From: Bacillus licheniformis DSM 13 = ATCC 14580
GTDB lineage: Bacteria; Bacillota; Bacilli; Bacillales; Bacillaceae
DNA: 64,000 bases
Direction: 5' to 3'
Assembly: GCF_000011645.1 (NCBI RefSeq)
Contig: NC_006270.3
Coordinates: 410,501 to 474,500 of the forward strand
A model generated the notes under the pieces. The model did no database searches, was not told where the DNA came from, and saw nothing but the letters and a program-made list of their open reading frames with translations. Both the position numbers and the translations under genes were made by a program. The stretch's first letter is position 1. Each line of letters begins with the position of its first letter. This document shows positions 24,433-35,371 of the stretch, piece after piece.

Positions 24433-24933
24433 GTTACTGCCACCTCCCGGAAAATTTGATTCAAATGACCTGTTGGGTTCCGTTCATTAAAGGACCTTAT
24501 TAATGTTACAACATGGTATAAATGAGTTGAATGGGAAAAATGTACCGTGAACAAAGAATCTAGTTGAGCGGTGGAGCAGGGGATTCCTTATTATGACTGC
24601 GATTTTGCACATTTCTCCATTTTCCTGCAAGGTCAAAAGACATAGTTCTTAAGTTTTGGATTTTTGGTGTGTTTATTTTTTGTTTCACAAACTTTAAGGT
24701 AATTTTAAGAAAGAGGCGATCTTGCCAACCCTAAACAGGGTTTTTCGAACAGAATGTCAAATAGATTAGATATTTCATAAGAACAAGGGGGAATTGTCTG
24801 TTTGTGATGAATAAAGGAGGACGGGCGGAATTTCTGTCAGGATGCTCAGCTGGGTTCTTAGAAAAAAATGCGGCTAAATATATATTTATAGATTGTAAAC
24901 GCTGTCTTGTCCTCGACCAACAGGGGGATGAAG
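24433..24933. other. 500-bp divergent regulatory region between the LXG locus and the sugar-sensing unit
   Basis: No convincing gene was found here. The region is AT-rich and should carry the LXG promoter (minus) and the sensor-unit promoter (plus). A weak hairpin (AACCC...GGGTTTTT, about 24728-24746) and a cre-like site at 24894-24907 are the only structures seen. A short ORF from 24804 overlaps the next gene out of frame and lacks a ribosome-binding site. Confidence 0.5.
24894..24907 (+). promoter_or_regulatory. cre-like CcpA site before the sensor unit
   Basis: TGTAAACGCTGTCT matches TGWAANCGNTNWCA at 13 of 14 positions, 27 bp upstream of the first gene. Confidence 0.6.
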
Positions 24934-25926
24934 ATGAAGAAGCTGTTAGTTGTTTATGCCGTGATGCTCTGTTTGTTTTTTCTGTATGTCTACGACTACT
25001 CCCGGGGCGATAAAGCCGGTTCTGCAGAAGAAAGCAGGAGGCCTGCGGCCGCAGGCAGTCTGTCCGAAAAATACGTGATGGTCACGTTTCAATCGGGAAT
25101 CGAATATTGGAAGAGCGGTCTGAAAGGCTTTGAGGATGCCGCGCAGCTTTTCAACGTCTCTGTCGAGTATCGGGGGGCGGCCCATTATGATGTCCATGAG
25201 CAAACGACCGTCCTCGAGCAGGTGATTGCAAAAAAACCGGCGGGAATCGCTGTTTCGGCAATAAACCCAAAAGCTTTAAACCCTGTCATCGACAAGGCGC
25301 ACGAGCAGGGTATTCCGATCGTTTTATTTGATTCAGACGCCCCGCTCAGCAAAGCTTCTACATATATCGGCACAAATAATATGGAAGCGGGTGCTGTGGC
25401 CGCAAGGCGAATGGCCGAATTTTTGAATGGAAAGGGAGAAACCGCGGTCATTACCCAGCCGCAGCAGTACAATCATCAGGAAAGGACGAAGGGCTTTGAA
25501 CAAACGATCAAGCAAAAATACCCGAACATGAAGGTTGCCGCGGTTTTGGACGGAAAAGGGGATGAGCTGACGTCGAAAAAAGAAGCGGCGAAGATTTTGG
25601 AGGAAAATCCGTCCATCAAAGGAATTTTCACGACTGAAGCCAATGGAGCGAGCGGCGTGGCCCGTGCTGTGAAGGAGGCGGGACTTGAAGGGGAAGTATG
25701 TATCATCGGCTTTGATAAAGACAAGAAAACGCTGGACGGCATCAAAAACGGATCGATTTCCGCGACAATGAGCCAGGACACATGGCAAATGGGCTATTGG
25801 TCGCTGCACATGCTGTTTTTCTCAAATCACCATCTGAAGCATGAACGCCCGCTTCCGGCCGCAATCGACACAGGCATTACCATCATAACGAAAGAAAATG
25901 TGGCAGCCTATTATGCGAATGATTAA
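24934..25926 (+). CDS. Membrane-anchored sugar-binding sensor protein (XylFII-like)
   Basis: A 330-aa periplasmic-binding-protein-fold protein. The start at 24934 is chosen because GGGGG lies six bases upstream. A hydrophobic N-terminal helix (about residues 3-18) has no lipobox Cys and no clear cleavage site, so the protein is probably tethered outside the membrane. The body is of the ribose/xylose-binding type (YVMVTFQSGIEYWKSGLKGF, PIVLFDSDAP, GIFTTEANGASGVARAV). It overlaps a LytS/YesM-type kinase gene, and a YesN-type regulator and a sugar ABC importer follow. The same order is known from Clostridium beijerinckii, where XylFII senses xylose with LytS. The sugar sensed here is not proven. 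Confidence 0.75.
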   Translation: MKKLLVVYAVMLCLFFLYVYDYSRGDKAGSAEESRRPAAAGSLSEKYVMVTFQSGIEYWKSGLKGFEDAAQLFNVSVEYRGAAHYDVHEQTTVLEQVIAKKPAGIAVSAINPKALNPVIDKAHEQGIPIVLFDSDAPLSKASTYIGTNNMEAGAVAARRMAEFLNGKGETAVITQPQQYNHQERTKGFEQTIKQKYPNMKVAAVLDGKGDELTSKKEAAKILEENPSIKGIFTTEANGASGVARAVKEAGLEGEVCIIGFDKDKKTLDGIKNGSISATMSQDTWQMGYWSLHMLFFSNHHLKHERPLPAAIDTGITIITKENVAAYYAND

Positions 25927-27682
25927 ACGTTTGATCAATAATGCGCCGATCCGTCATAAGCTGATCAGCCTTCTCTTGTTAATCAGCATGCTGCCGACGA
26001 TCGGCCTGGGCATTTTATCGGGATGGGCCGTTGAAAATATTATTGAAAAACAGGTGATCGACCAAACACTGCAGCTGATCGGCGAAGTGAACAAGACGGC
26101 TGAAGTGTATGTCAGCCACATGCAGAACCTGACATATTTAATATCAATGAATGAAGAAATGGAAGCGTTTTTTAGTCATAAAAAGGAGGATGGAGAGGCG
26201 GATTATAAGCGAAGGACGTTTTTGCAGGGCCTGACTTCTTTATATTCCGAAGCAGCGGGTATTCTCGTTGTCAATGATAAGGGTGAGATGATCAGCAATG
26301 AGATGTATGAACGCACGCCGACAGATTTGACAAAAGAACCATGGTATCAGGCGGCTCTCGACAATGAAGGGATTTTCAAGATGATCGGGAAGCCTGTCAA
26401 CCGGAATATCAGAAGCCATGTGCACTATAGGGAAGATGAGGTCGTTTCCGCCGTCAGAGCTGTTATCGATCCTGAAACACAGCATGTGAAAGGCGTTGTA
26501 CTCATCGATTTGAAGCTGCGCGTCCTCGCAGAAGCGACAAAAAATATCCGCTTGGGGAAAACGGGTTATTTGATGATCATGGATGAAAATGGCGGCAATA
26601 TTTATTCGCCGGAGACTTCGAATCTATTTCTGCCGAAAAAGTGGTTCCGTCAAGAACGTTCTGGATATTTTTCGAAGCGGATCAAGGGAGAGGAATATCA
26701 GTTCATTTATGAGACGTCTTCCTTTACGAACTGGACGACGGTCGGCGTTTTTAAAGCGGGTGAACCGGTTTTCGAAGTGAAGGAAATCCACTTGTATGTG
26801 CTTTTGTTTTTATTGACGGCGGCGTTTCTCGGAATGTCAGCTTCCTATTATTTGTCCCATTCCATGTCGCGGCCGATTTTGAAGCTGAATGCTGTCATGA
26901 AAACGGCGGAAAGCGGGAATTTTTCAACATTGTATCAGGAGGAAAGGGAAGATGAAATCGGCCTTTTGGGAAAAAGCTTCAATCGCCTGATGTTCAGAAT
27001 CCGCGAGCTGATGTCCGTTACAGAAAGACAGGAGCGCCAAAAAAGAGAAGCCGAATTAAGAGCGCTGCAGGCGCAGATCAACCCTCACTTTCTCTACAAT
27101 ACGCTGGATACAATCAATTGGATGGCAAGGAAAAAAGGAGCGGAAGAGGTCAGCGATCTCGTGCAGGCTTTATCCAAGCTGTTCCGCATTTCCTTGAGCA
27201 AAGGGAAAGATATCATCCCGCTGTCTGATGAATTTGAACATGTTGAAAACTATTTGAAAATCCAAAAAGCGAGATACCGCGATAAATTAAACTACTCAAT
27301 CGAAATGACCGGGCTTTGTGATGACCGCCTGATTTTGAAGCTCGTTCTTCAGCCTATCGTCGAAAATGCGATCTATCACGGAATTAAAGAAAAAAAGGGG
27401 CCGGGGCATATTGCGATCAAAGGCATGGAGGAGGATGGCTCGCTAATCATCAAAATCGAGGATGATGGAGCCGGAATGGATGAAGAGACGCTAAAGCAAA
27501 TAACGGATCAATTCAAACACAGGGACGATACAGCGGGCTACGGCATGATCAACGTCCATGAACGGATCGCTCTTACATTTGGCGAGCCGTACGGTATAAC
27601 GGTTGAAAGTCGGAAAGGAGCCGGAACCGCCGTCACGATACGGCTACCAATTTTAGCAAAAGGGGGAACAAGCCTTGAGTGA
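25913..27682 (+). CDS. LytS/YesM-type sensor histidine kinase
   Basis: About 589 aa. An N-terminal membrane helix (about 19-40) is followed by an extracytoplasmic dCache-like domain (about 45-285), a second helix (about 290-312), a HAMP domain (SRPILKLNAVMKTAESGNFS) and a His_kinase domain with the phosphorylated H392 in QINPHFLYNTLD. A GHKL ATPase domain follows, with VENAIYHGI and GAGMD. The start overlaps the upstream binding protein by 14 bp; ATG 25913 is adopted, with ATGs at 25898 and 25919 as alternatives, none having a strong ribosome-binding site. It probably receives its signal from the upstream sugar-binding protein and phosphorylates the YesN-type regulator. Confidence 0.85.
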   Translation: MRMIKRLINNAPIRHKLISLLLLISMLPTIGLGILSGWAVENIIEKQVIDQTLQLIGEVNKTAEVYVSHMQNLTYLISMNEEMEAFFSHKKEDGEADYKRRTFLQGLTSLYSEAAGILVVNDKGEMISNEMYERTPTDLTKEPWYQAALDNEGIFKMIGKPVNRNIRSHVHYREDEVVSAVRAVIDPETQHVKGVVLIDLKLRVLAEATKNIRLGKTGYLMIMDENGGNIYSPETSNLFLPKKWFRQERSGYFSKRIKGEEYQFIYETSSFTNWTTVGVFKAGEPVFEVKEIHLYVLLFLLTAAFLGMSASYYLSHSMSRPILKLNAVMKTAESGNFSTLYQEEREDEIGLLGKSFNRLMFRIRELMSVTERQERQKREAELRALQAQINPHFLYNTLDTINWMARKKGAEEVSDLVQALSKLFRISLSKGKDIIPLSDEFEHVENYLKIQKARYRDKLNYSIEMTGLCDDRLILKLVLQPIVENAIYHGIKEKKGPGHIAIKGMEEDGSLIIKIEDDGAGMDEETLKQITDQFKHRDDTAGYGMINVHERIALTFGEPYGITVESRKGAGTAVTIRLPILAKGGTSLE

Positions 27683-28877
27683 ATGTTGGCGCGTACTGAT
27701 TGCCGATGATGAACCGTGGATTCGGGAAGGAATACGGGATGCCGTCTCTTGGGAGCGCTATCAAATGTCGGTGTCGGCTGAAGCGGAGAATGGCGAGGAG
27801 GCTTTTGAGCTCGCTCTCAAACACGGTATCGACTTATTGATTGTCGACTTGAATATGCCGATCGTAAACGGAATTGCCTTGATGAAAAAGCTCCGCGGCG
27901 CCTTGCCCCAGTGCCGCTTTGTCATCGTGACGGGCTACGATCAGTTTGCATACGCGCAAGAAGCGATCCGGCTGAATGTTGATGATTATTTGTTAAAGCC
28001 GGTCGATCCCGCTCATCTGGAACAAGTGCTCAAAAAGATCAGCGTGTCGCTTGCAGCTGAGAAAAAGAAGCTGAGCGAGCAAAAGCTTGCTGAGCAGCAT
28101 ATTCAACAAAACCTCGGCCTTCTGAAGGAGCATGTTTTCAGAAGCTGGATCGAAAACCGGGCAGACGAAGAAGACGTTTACCGGCAGCTCGAATGCCTCC
28201 GTCTGCCGGCGCGCAATCCTGAAACGCTCGGCGTCATCGCGGCTGGACATGTATGGAACAAACCGTCTGAAGCCGACAATCTGAAAGAAAAAGTAGAACG
28301 TTTTTTTATTAACGAGCGAGATAAAGCCGTATTTTTCGACGGAGACCGCCTGATCGCCGCCTGTCTGTGGCGTTCTGTTACGGAAGCCGAACAGCGGGCG
28401 CTTGCAGAGATGATCAAAGCCGAATTGCAGGCAAGCGCAGCCGTCTGTTTTGCGAAGCTTGCTGAAAACGGCCGCTCAGCCCCGCAATGCTATCAGCACT
28501 GCAGGCAGCAAGTGTCGAAAGCATTCAATATCTCGCCGGTTGTCATAAGGGCCAAGGAGTATATGCAAAAGCATTTCACTGAAAGGGAGTTTTCTTTAAA
28601 ACAGATGGCGGATGCGCTTCAAGTCTCGTCCGTCTATTTGAGCAGAATGATGAAGAAGGAGCTCGGCGTGACATTTGTTCAGCTTTTGACGGAGATGCGC
28701 ATGGATCAAGCGGTTCACCTGTTAGAGACAACCCCTCTTTCAATTCATGACATTGCCGAACAAACGGGCTATGATACACAGCACTATTTCAGCACTGTAT
28801 TTAAAAAGACGATGGGTGTATCCCCCAATCAGTACCGCCGCATGTCGGGAATTGAAAGAACAGGAGGAAAATTGTAA
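27675..28877 (+). CDS. YesN-type response regulator with AraC DNA-binding domain
   Basis: A 400-aa protein. The N-terminal receiver domain has the acidic pair DDE and phospho-acceptor D58 in LIVDLNMP, and K near VDDYLLKPVD. A helical linker follows (about 125-290), then a C-terminal AraC-type double helix-turn-helix (FSLKQMADALQVSSVYLSRM and IHDIAEQTGYDTQHYFSTVF). The start is TTG at 27675 with GGGGGAA nine bases upstream, overlapping the kinase gene by 8 bp. It probably activates the ABC importer genes that follow. Confidence 0.88.
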   Translation: MSECWRVLIADDEPWIREGIRDAVSWERYQMSVSAEAENGEEAFELALKHGIDLLIVDLNMPIVNGIALMKKLRGALPQCRFVIVTGYDQFAYAQEAIRLNVDDYLLKPVDPAHLEQVLKKISVSLAAEKKKLSEQKLAEQHIQQNLGLLKEHVFRSWIENRADEEDVYRQLECLRLPARNPETLGVIAAGHVWNKPSEADNLKEKVERFFINERDKAVFFDGDRLIAACLWRSVTEAEQRALAEMIKAELQASAAVCFAKLAENGRSAPQCYQHCRQQVSKAFNISPVVIRAKEYMQKHFTEREFSLKQMADALQVSSVYLSRMMKKELGVTFVQLLTEMRMDQAVHLLETTPLSIHDIAEQTGYDTQHYFSTVFKKTMGVSPNQYRRMSGIERTGGKL

Positions 28878-28891
28878 TGTAAGCGCTTCAA
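28878..28891 (+). promoter_or_regulatory. cre-like CcpA site before the sugar importer genes
   Basis: TGTAAGCGCTTCAA, immediately after the regulator's stop codon, matches the cre consensus except at positions 12-13 and is palindromic around AAGCGCTT. Carbon catabolite control of the importer is inferred. Confidence 0.5.
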
Positions 28892-29004
28892 AAAAGTCTG
28901 ATTTTTATAAAAATAGTTAATTAATTCAAAAGACGGACATTCGAAAGACATGGTACAGTTGGCATGATTCATGATGGGAGAAATCAAAAAGGGGGATACC
29001 AAGC

Positions 29005-30084
29005 ATGAAAAAATGCTGGCTGTTGATCACTGCAATGCTTTTCTGTCTCATCGTTACCGCTTGTTCGGGGAATCAGGCAAGCGGAGGGGGAGACAAAGGC
29101 TACGTCGGAATCTCAATGCCGACAAAGTCATCGGAACGCTGGGTGTATGACGGGAAATACATGGTGAAAGAGTTTGAAAAGCTCGGTTATAAAACGGATC
29201 TGCAGTATGCGGAAGATGTCGTTGAAAACCAAGTTTCACAAATCGAAAATATGATTACAAAGGGCGTCAATGTGCTTGTCATTGCTTCGATTGACGGAGA
29301 AGCGCTGACCGACGTCCTAGAGAAAGCAAACAAGCAGGATATTAAAGTCATTTCTTATGACCGGCTGCTCATGAACAGCAAACATGTCGACTATTATGCG
29401 ACATTTGACAATCATAAAGTCGGGGAACTTCAAGGGAAATATATTGAAGAAAAGCTTGGCTTAAAAGACAAAAAAGGGCCGTTCAACATCGAATTGTTCG
29501 CGGGATCGCCCGACGACAACAACGCGCATTTCTTTTTTGACGGCGCCATGTCTGTTTTGAAGCCTTATATCGATTCGGGCAAATTAAAGGTGTTGAGCGG
29601 CCAGACTTCATTTGAGCAAGGGGCGACGCTCAGGTGGGACGGCGCAACCGCACAATCCCGGATGGACAATTTGCTGAGTGCGCATTATACAAAGGCGAAG
29701 CTTGATGCGGTGCTTTCACCGTATGACGGAATCAGCATCGGAATCATTTCATCCTTAAAAGGTGCGGGCTACGGCTCGGACAAGAAGCCGCTGCCGGTTA
29801 TTACGGGACAGGATGCAGAGCTTGCTTCCGTGAATTCGATCATTAAAGGGGAGCAGACCTCAACCATTTTCAAAGATACGAGAGAGCTGGCGAAAAAAGC
29901 CGTTGAGATGGCGTCATCCGTCTTAAAAGGCGAAAAAGCGGAAGTCAATGACACAAAGACGTATGACAACGGAGAGAAGGTCGTTCCATCATACCTGCTT
30001 GAACCGGTCGTCGTCGACAAAGAGAACTACAAAAAAGTGCTCGTTGACGGCGGTTACTATAAAGAATCGGAATTAGGGAAGTGA
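29005..30084 (+). CDS. Sugar ABC transporter substrate-binding lipoprotein (ChvE/XylF-like)
   Basis: A 359-aa binding protein. The signal peptide ends with a lipobox (IVTAC, Cys near residue 20), so it is lipid-anchored outside. The fold is of the multiple-monosaccharide/xylose-binding type: VGISMPTKSSERW, EDVVENQVSQIENMI, VISYDRLLMNS and ELFAGSPDDNNAHFFFDGAM are typical of ChvE/XylF proteins. GGGGGA precedes the start. It sits 4 bp from the ATPase gene. Likely substrates are pentoses or galactose/arabinose; the exact sugar cannot be read from the sequence. Confidence 0.85.
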   Translation: MKKCWLLITAMLFCLIVTACSGNQASGGGDKGYVGISMPTKSSERWVYDGKYMVKEFEKLGYKTDLQYAEDVVENQVSQIENMITKGVNVLVIASIDGEALTDVLEKANKQDIKVISYDRLLMNSKHVDYYATFDNHKVGELQGKYIEEKLGLKDKKGPFNIELFAGSPDDNNAHFFFDGAMSVLKPYIDSGKLKVLSGQTSFEQGATLRWDGATAQSRMDNLLSAHYTKAKLDAVLSPYDGISIGIISSLKGAGYGSDKKPLPVITGQDAELASVNSIIKGEQTSTIFKDTRELAKKAVEMASSVLKGEKAEVNDTKTYDNGEKVVPSYLLEPVVVDKENYKKVLVDGGYYKESELGK

Positions 30085-30088
30085 TCCG

Positions 30089-31631
<1,543 letters not shown>

Positions 31632-31657
<26 letters not shown>

Positions 31658-32843
31658 AGACCGCGCTCAGCCCGGCTACTTTCAGCTGTTTCGCGATATG
31701 TATAAGCAGAATATCCGGAAATACAGCATGGTCATTGCGCTCGTGTTTATTATGCTGCTGTTTCAAATATTGACAGACGGAATTTTGCTGAGACCGCTGA
31801 ACATTACGAACCTGATTTTGCAAAACAGCTACATTCTCATTTTAGCGATTGGGATGATGCTCGTCATCATCACGGGACACATTGATCTATCAGTCGGTTC
31901 AGTCGCCGCTTTTGTCGGCGCCGTCTCCGCGATGATGATCATTGAAAACGATATGCCGCTGTTTGCGGCGGTCGTCCTGTCGTTGCTTCTGGGAGCGGCA
32001 ATCGGCGCCTGGCAGGGTTTTTGGATCGCTTATGTCAAGATTCCGGCCTTCATCGTGACGCTGGCGGGAATGCTTTTGTTCAGAGGGCTCACGATGATCG
32101 TGCTGGAGGGGAAATCGATCGCTCCGTTTCCTGTGTCCTTCCAAAAAATGGCGTCCGGTTTTATTCCGGACTGGCTGAACGGAGGCACGTTCCATTTGAC
32201 GACGATTGTCGCCGGAGCGGGTGTGTCGATTCTTTATCTCGTATATCAGCTTCAGCAGAGAAACATGCAGAAGAAATTCCAATTTGACTTGCAGGGAAAA
32301 GGTCTGTTTACAGTTAAGGTGTTTTTTATCATCGCCATTATCAACCTTTTTACCTACATTCTCGCGACTTATGAAGGTATACCTCTCATTTTGATCACAT
32401 TGTTCGTCTTAATCGCCGGGTATACATTCGTTATGAAAAAAACCGTCATCGGGCGGAGAATCTACGCGATCGGCGGCAATGAAAAAGCAGCCGAGCTTTC
32501 AGGAATCAAAACAAAACGGCTCACCTTTATGGTCTTCGTCAATATGGGCGTCTTAGCAGCCCTTTCAGGCTTGATTTTTGCCGCCCGTCTAAACGCGGCC
32601 ACTCCGAAAGCAGGAAACCTGTTTGAACTTGACGCCATTGCGGCCTGCTTCATCGGCGGGGCTTCGGCTTACGGCGGTATCGGCACGATCGGCGGGGCCA
32701 TCATCGGCGGTCTTGTCATGGGAGTCATGAACAACGGTATGTCGCTGCTCGGCCTGGGCATCGACTGGCAGCAGGCGATAAAAGGCCTCGTCCTTCTGAT
32801 TGCCGTTGCATTTGATATTTACAATAAGAATAAAACTTCTTAA
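31632..32843 (+). CDS. Sugar ABC transporter permease (XylH/MmsB-like)
   Basis: A 403-aa CUT2-family permease with about ten hydrophobic helices. Recognisable parts are GMMLVIITGHIDLSVGSVAAF, IPAFIVTLAGMLLFRG and the C-terminal GGASAYGGIGTIGGAIIGGLV loop, the family hallmark. GAGGGGGAGAAGC precedes the ATG, which lies within the upstream ATPase gene. It completes the importer; a strong terminator follows. Confidence 0.9.
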
Positions 32844-32851
32844 TTCATAAG

Positions 32852-32887
32852 AAAAACCTGTTTTTGAACTTCAAAAACAGGTTTTTT
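32852..32887. terminator. Bidirectional terminator after the sugar importer
   Basis: AAAACCTGTTTTTGA pairs with TCAAAAACAGGTTTTTT, with T runs on both strands, between the convergent permease and ybfB. Confidence 0.88.
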
Positions 32888-32889
32888 CA

Positions 32890-34158
32890 TTATTGCTGGA
32901 CGGAACGCCCTTCCTGATTCAGTGTTGGATTTATTTTTTTAGGTTCCGGCAGCAGGATGTTCAAAATGCTTGCTACCGCCAAAATAACGATTGAAAGGTA
33001 GAAAGACAGGTTATAGTTGCCTGTTTGGCTGTACCAGACGCCCGGCAAATAAGCCCCGAGCGCCGAACCGATCTGGTGGCTGAGGAATAGCCAGCCGAGA
33101 ATGAACCCGACGGAATACTGCCTGAAATACTGGGTTGCCAGCATTTGCGTCGGGGCGACGGTCGCAAAGTCGACCAAACCGAACAAAACCGCGAAGCAAA
33201 GCAGGAGCATCGAGTTGTGGCTCGACAACAGAATGACAAGCGACAGCGCCCTTACGGCATATAAAAAGCACAAAATTTTCCGGCTGCTCCAGCGGTCAGC
33301 GACGACGCCGGAAATCAAAATGCCGATGATGTTAAACCCGGCCAGCAGGCTGACAGCGGCGCTTGTTACTTCGGTCGAAAACCCGTGGTCATGCGAAAAA
33401 GGGATAAGATGGGTATCCATTAACCCCGTTGTTGTAAATCCGCAAATGAAAAACGGCAAGACGAGGAACCAAAACGTTCTTTTGAGAAAAACGGCTTTGT
33501 ATGGAATCTTTTTCGGCTGGGCGTCCGGCTCTTCTTTTATCTCGCCGCCCTGAGCGCCGCCGATCGGCTGTACATTCTTTTCCGAAGGATGGTTCCGCAA
33601 TAACAAGATGACGATCGGAAATACAATAACGGCTAAAAACAATCCCAGAACAATGACGGTCACTTTCCAGTTAAACCAGTGGATCATCATGAGCGATCCA
33701 GGGACAAGCAGCATCTGTCCCGCACCGAATCCCGCTTCCATGATGCCGAATGCAAGCCCGCGCTTCTCATTGAACCAATTGGTCACGATCACGGTCGACG
33801 CGACATTCGACGCACCGCCGACGCCGAGAGAAACGATGATGCCATACAAAATAAACAGCTGCCACGGAGAAGTCACGAGATATGTAAAAAAGATGCTCAA
33901 GCCGACCAGAAGCGTGCTGAGGGATAAAATGATCCGCGGTCCGAAGCGGTCGACAAGCCTGCCGATCACCGGCTGGGACACGCCATATACAATGAAGCTC
34001 AGCATGGAAATAAGCGAAATCGTGCCCCTGTCCATTGAAAATTCCTCTTCCCAAGGCTGAATAAAGGCTCCGAAAGAAAGGCGCACTCCTTGAACGGCCA
34101 AAAGCGTCAAAAACGTCACAAAAACGATAATCCAGGCGTAGTGTATTTTCCGTTTCAT
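32890..34158 (-). CDS. ybfB: MFS transporter YbfB
   Basis: A 422-aa major facilitator protein with 12 hydrophobic helices and a charged central loop (about residues 200-225, NVQPIGGAQGGEIKEEPDAQ). The motif-A-like loop VIGRLVDRFGPR lies between helices 2 and 3. It resembles B. subtilis YbfB and oxalate/formate-type (OFA) transporters, which move small organic anions; substrate unknown. It is encoded 15 bp after a MarR-acetyltransferase fusion gene, the same pair as ybfA-ybfB in B. subtilis, so the regulator probably controls it. Confidence 0.8.
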   Translation of the reverse strand: MKRKIHYAWIIVFVTFLTLLAVQGVRLSFGAFIQPWEEEFSMDRGTISLISMLSFIVYGVSQPVIGRLVDRFGPRIILSLSTLLVGLSIFFTYLVTSPWQLFILYGIIVSLGVGGASNVASTVIVTNWFNEKRGLAFGIMEAGFGAGQMLLVPGSLMMIHWFNWKVTVIVLGLFLAVIVFPIVILLLRNHPSEKNVQPIGGAQGGEIKEEPDAQPKKIPYKAVFLKRTFWFLVLPFFICGFTTTGLMDTHLIPFSHDHGFSTEVTSAAVSLLAGFNIIGILISGVVADRWSSRKILCFLYAVRALSLVILLSSHNSMLLLCFAVLFGLVDFATVAPTQMLATQYFRQYSVGFILGWLFLSHQIGSALGAYLPGVWYSQTGNYNLSFYLSIVILAVASILNILLPEPKKINPTLNQEGRSVQQ

Positions 34159-34173
34159 AGATCCTCCATTTCG

Positions 34174-35091
34174 TCAGCCTAACTCGGCATCCCAGCGTTC
34201 TTCCCGGAGCCGCTGCCCCCATAATAAAGTCTCGTCTTTCACTTCCGTCAGTCTGAATCCGAATTTTTCATACAAAGGCCGTGCTTCGGCCATCGTGCTT
34301 ACCGTCCATAAAAAAATCCGCTCATACTGATTTTCTTTGCAATAATCGATGAGATGCTCCAAGAGGCGTGTGCCGACTCCCTGGTGCCGAAAAGCGGCGT
34401 CGACCAGAAACCATCTGAGCTGCACGGTCCTGCCGGGGTGTTTGACGAGCCCGACACATCCCGCGAATCTTCCGGCGCTCTCTGCGATCCAGATTTTTTC
34501 GATCTCGGCGTCGAATGTTTCGTGAAGGTAATCCAAAAATGAATCGTCCCAGCCGTGTGTCTCCGCGTAGAAGGCACGCTGTTTTTCGATCATCAGTTTG
34601 ATATCGTCCGATATATAGTAATCTCTTATAGAAACGGCCGATTTTTCGGGAGGCAGGTGTTCCGACAATATGCATTCAATTGTATTCATTGCCTCCGTCA
34701 GCTTTTCCTGATGGCGGCCGTCGATATGCTTCAGCATGTTTTCGATTTGTTGATTGGCTTTGGCCTCCAGCTTTTTATAAATGGATTCACCGAAGCTGGT
34801 TAAGTAGATATAGTGGTTGCGGCTGTCCTCCTCGCTTCTCTTTTTATAGACCATATTTTCTTTTTCAAACCGCTTCAGGATCCGGCTGACATAGCCCCGG
34901 TCCAGGCCGAGCGTATCTTGAATCAGTTTGGCTGTACAATCGGCCGTATTGTGAATTTCAAATAATATCCGGGTTTCCGTCAATGAAAAAGGGCTGTCAT
35001 AAATATGTTCATTCAGAAAACCGAGCACATTTGTATAGAATCGATTGAACTTTCTGAATTTTAATGTTGTAGAATGATTGATTTCCGCCAT
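34174..35091 (-). CDS. ybfA: MarR-type regulator fused to a GNAT acetyltransferase (YbfA)
   Basis: A 305-aa fusion. Residues about 1-140 form a MarR-type winged helix (SLTETRILFEIHN, LGLDRGYVSRILKRFEKENM, the wing RSEEDSRNHYIYLT). Residues about 155-300 form a GNAT acetyltransferase with the acetyl-CoA loop FRHQGVGTRLLEHLI and a PLYEKFGF end. The start at 35091 has GAGAGAGG eight bases upstream; ATG 35130 lies too far back. Such fusions may sense or modify a small molecule while regulating the neighbouring transporter. The promoter at 35130-35157 overlaps a dyad that may be its own operator. Confidence 0.82.
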   Translation of the reverse strand: MAEINHSTTLKFRKFNRFYTNVLGFLNEHIYDSPFSLTETRILFEIHNTADCTAKLIQDTLGLDRGYVSRILKRFEKENMVYKKRSEEDSRNHYIYLTSFGESIYKKLEAKANQQIENMLKHIDGRHQEKLTEAMNTIECILSEHLPPEKSAVSIRDYYISDDIKLMIEKQRAFYAETHGWDDSFLDYLHETFDAEIEKIWIAESAGRFAGCVGLVKHPGRTVQLRWFLVDAAFRHQGVGTRLLEHLIDYCKENQYERIFLWTVSTMAEARPLYEKFGFRLTEVKDETLLWGQRLREERWDAELG

Positions 35092-35124
35092 CTCAAAACC
35101 TCTCTCCCTGTAAATCGTTGCTTT

Positions 35125-35157
35125 AATCAATTATAATAAATTAGTTGATTTAGTCAA
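35125..35157 (-). promoter_or_regulatory. Strong SigA promoter with overlapping dyad for ybfA-ybfB
   Basis: On the minus strand TTGACT (35157-35152) and TATAAT (35135-35130) are 16 bp apart. Arms AATCAA (about 35126-35131) and TTGATT (about 35145-35150) flank the -10 region, a plausible MarR-type operator for autoregulation. Confidence 0.65.
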
Positions 35158-35300
35158 GTGTATGGAAATAAAGTTAAAAATGTTAATGATAGAATATATT
35201 TTACAAATAAAGAAAGAGAAATTCAATCGTACAGGAAAATTCATCCACCTTGGCAGGAAAGAGGGAAGAAAACAGAGTATATAATCTAACAACCTGTTTT

Positions 35301-35314
35301 TGAAAGCGTTTTTA
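35301..35314 (+). promoter_or_regulatory. cre-like CcpA site before the beta-galactosidase gene
   Basis: TGAAAGCGTTTTTA matches the cre consensus at 13 of 14 positions, 57 bp upstream of the start. It suggests carbon catabolite repression. The rest of 35158-35371 shows no gene. Confidence 0.6.
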
Positions 35315-35371
35315 GTGTCATGTCCGTCTCCGCGTCATATGAAAACGAGGAAGAAAGGATGAAACTGTAGG

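Noticed and set aside
24728..24746. Short hairpin AACCC...GGGTTTTT
   Set aside because: Only five base pairs; too weak to call a terminator or attenuator, mentioned only in the region description.
24804..25013. 69-aa frame before the sugar sensor gene
   Set aside because: No ribosome-binding site; it overlaps the real gene out of frame and its second half is antisense-like in composition.
33101..34060. Two long plus-strand frames (150 aa each) opposite ybfB
   Set aside because: Antisense shadows of a transporter gene; no coding features or start signals.
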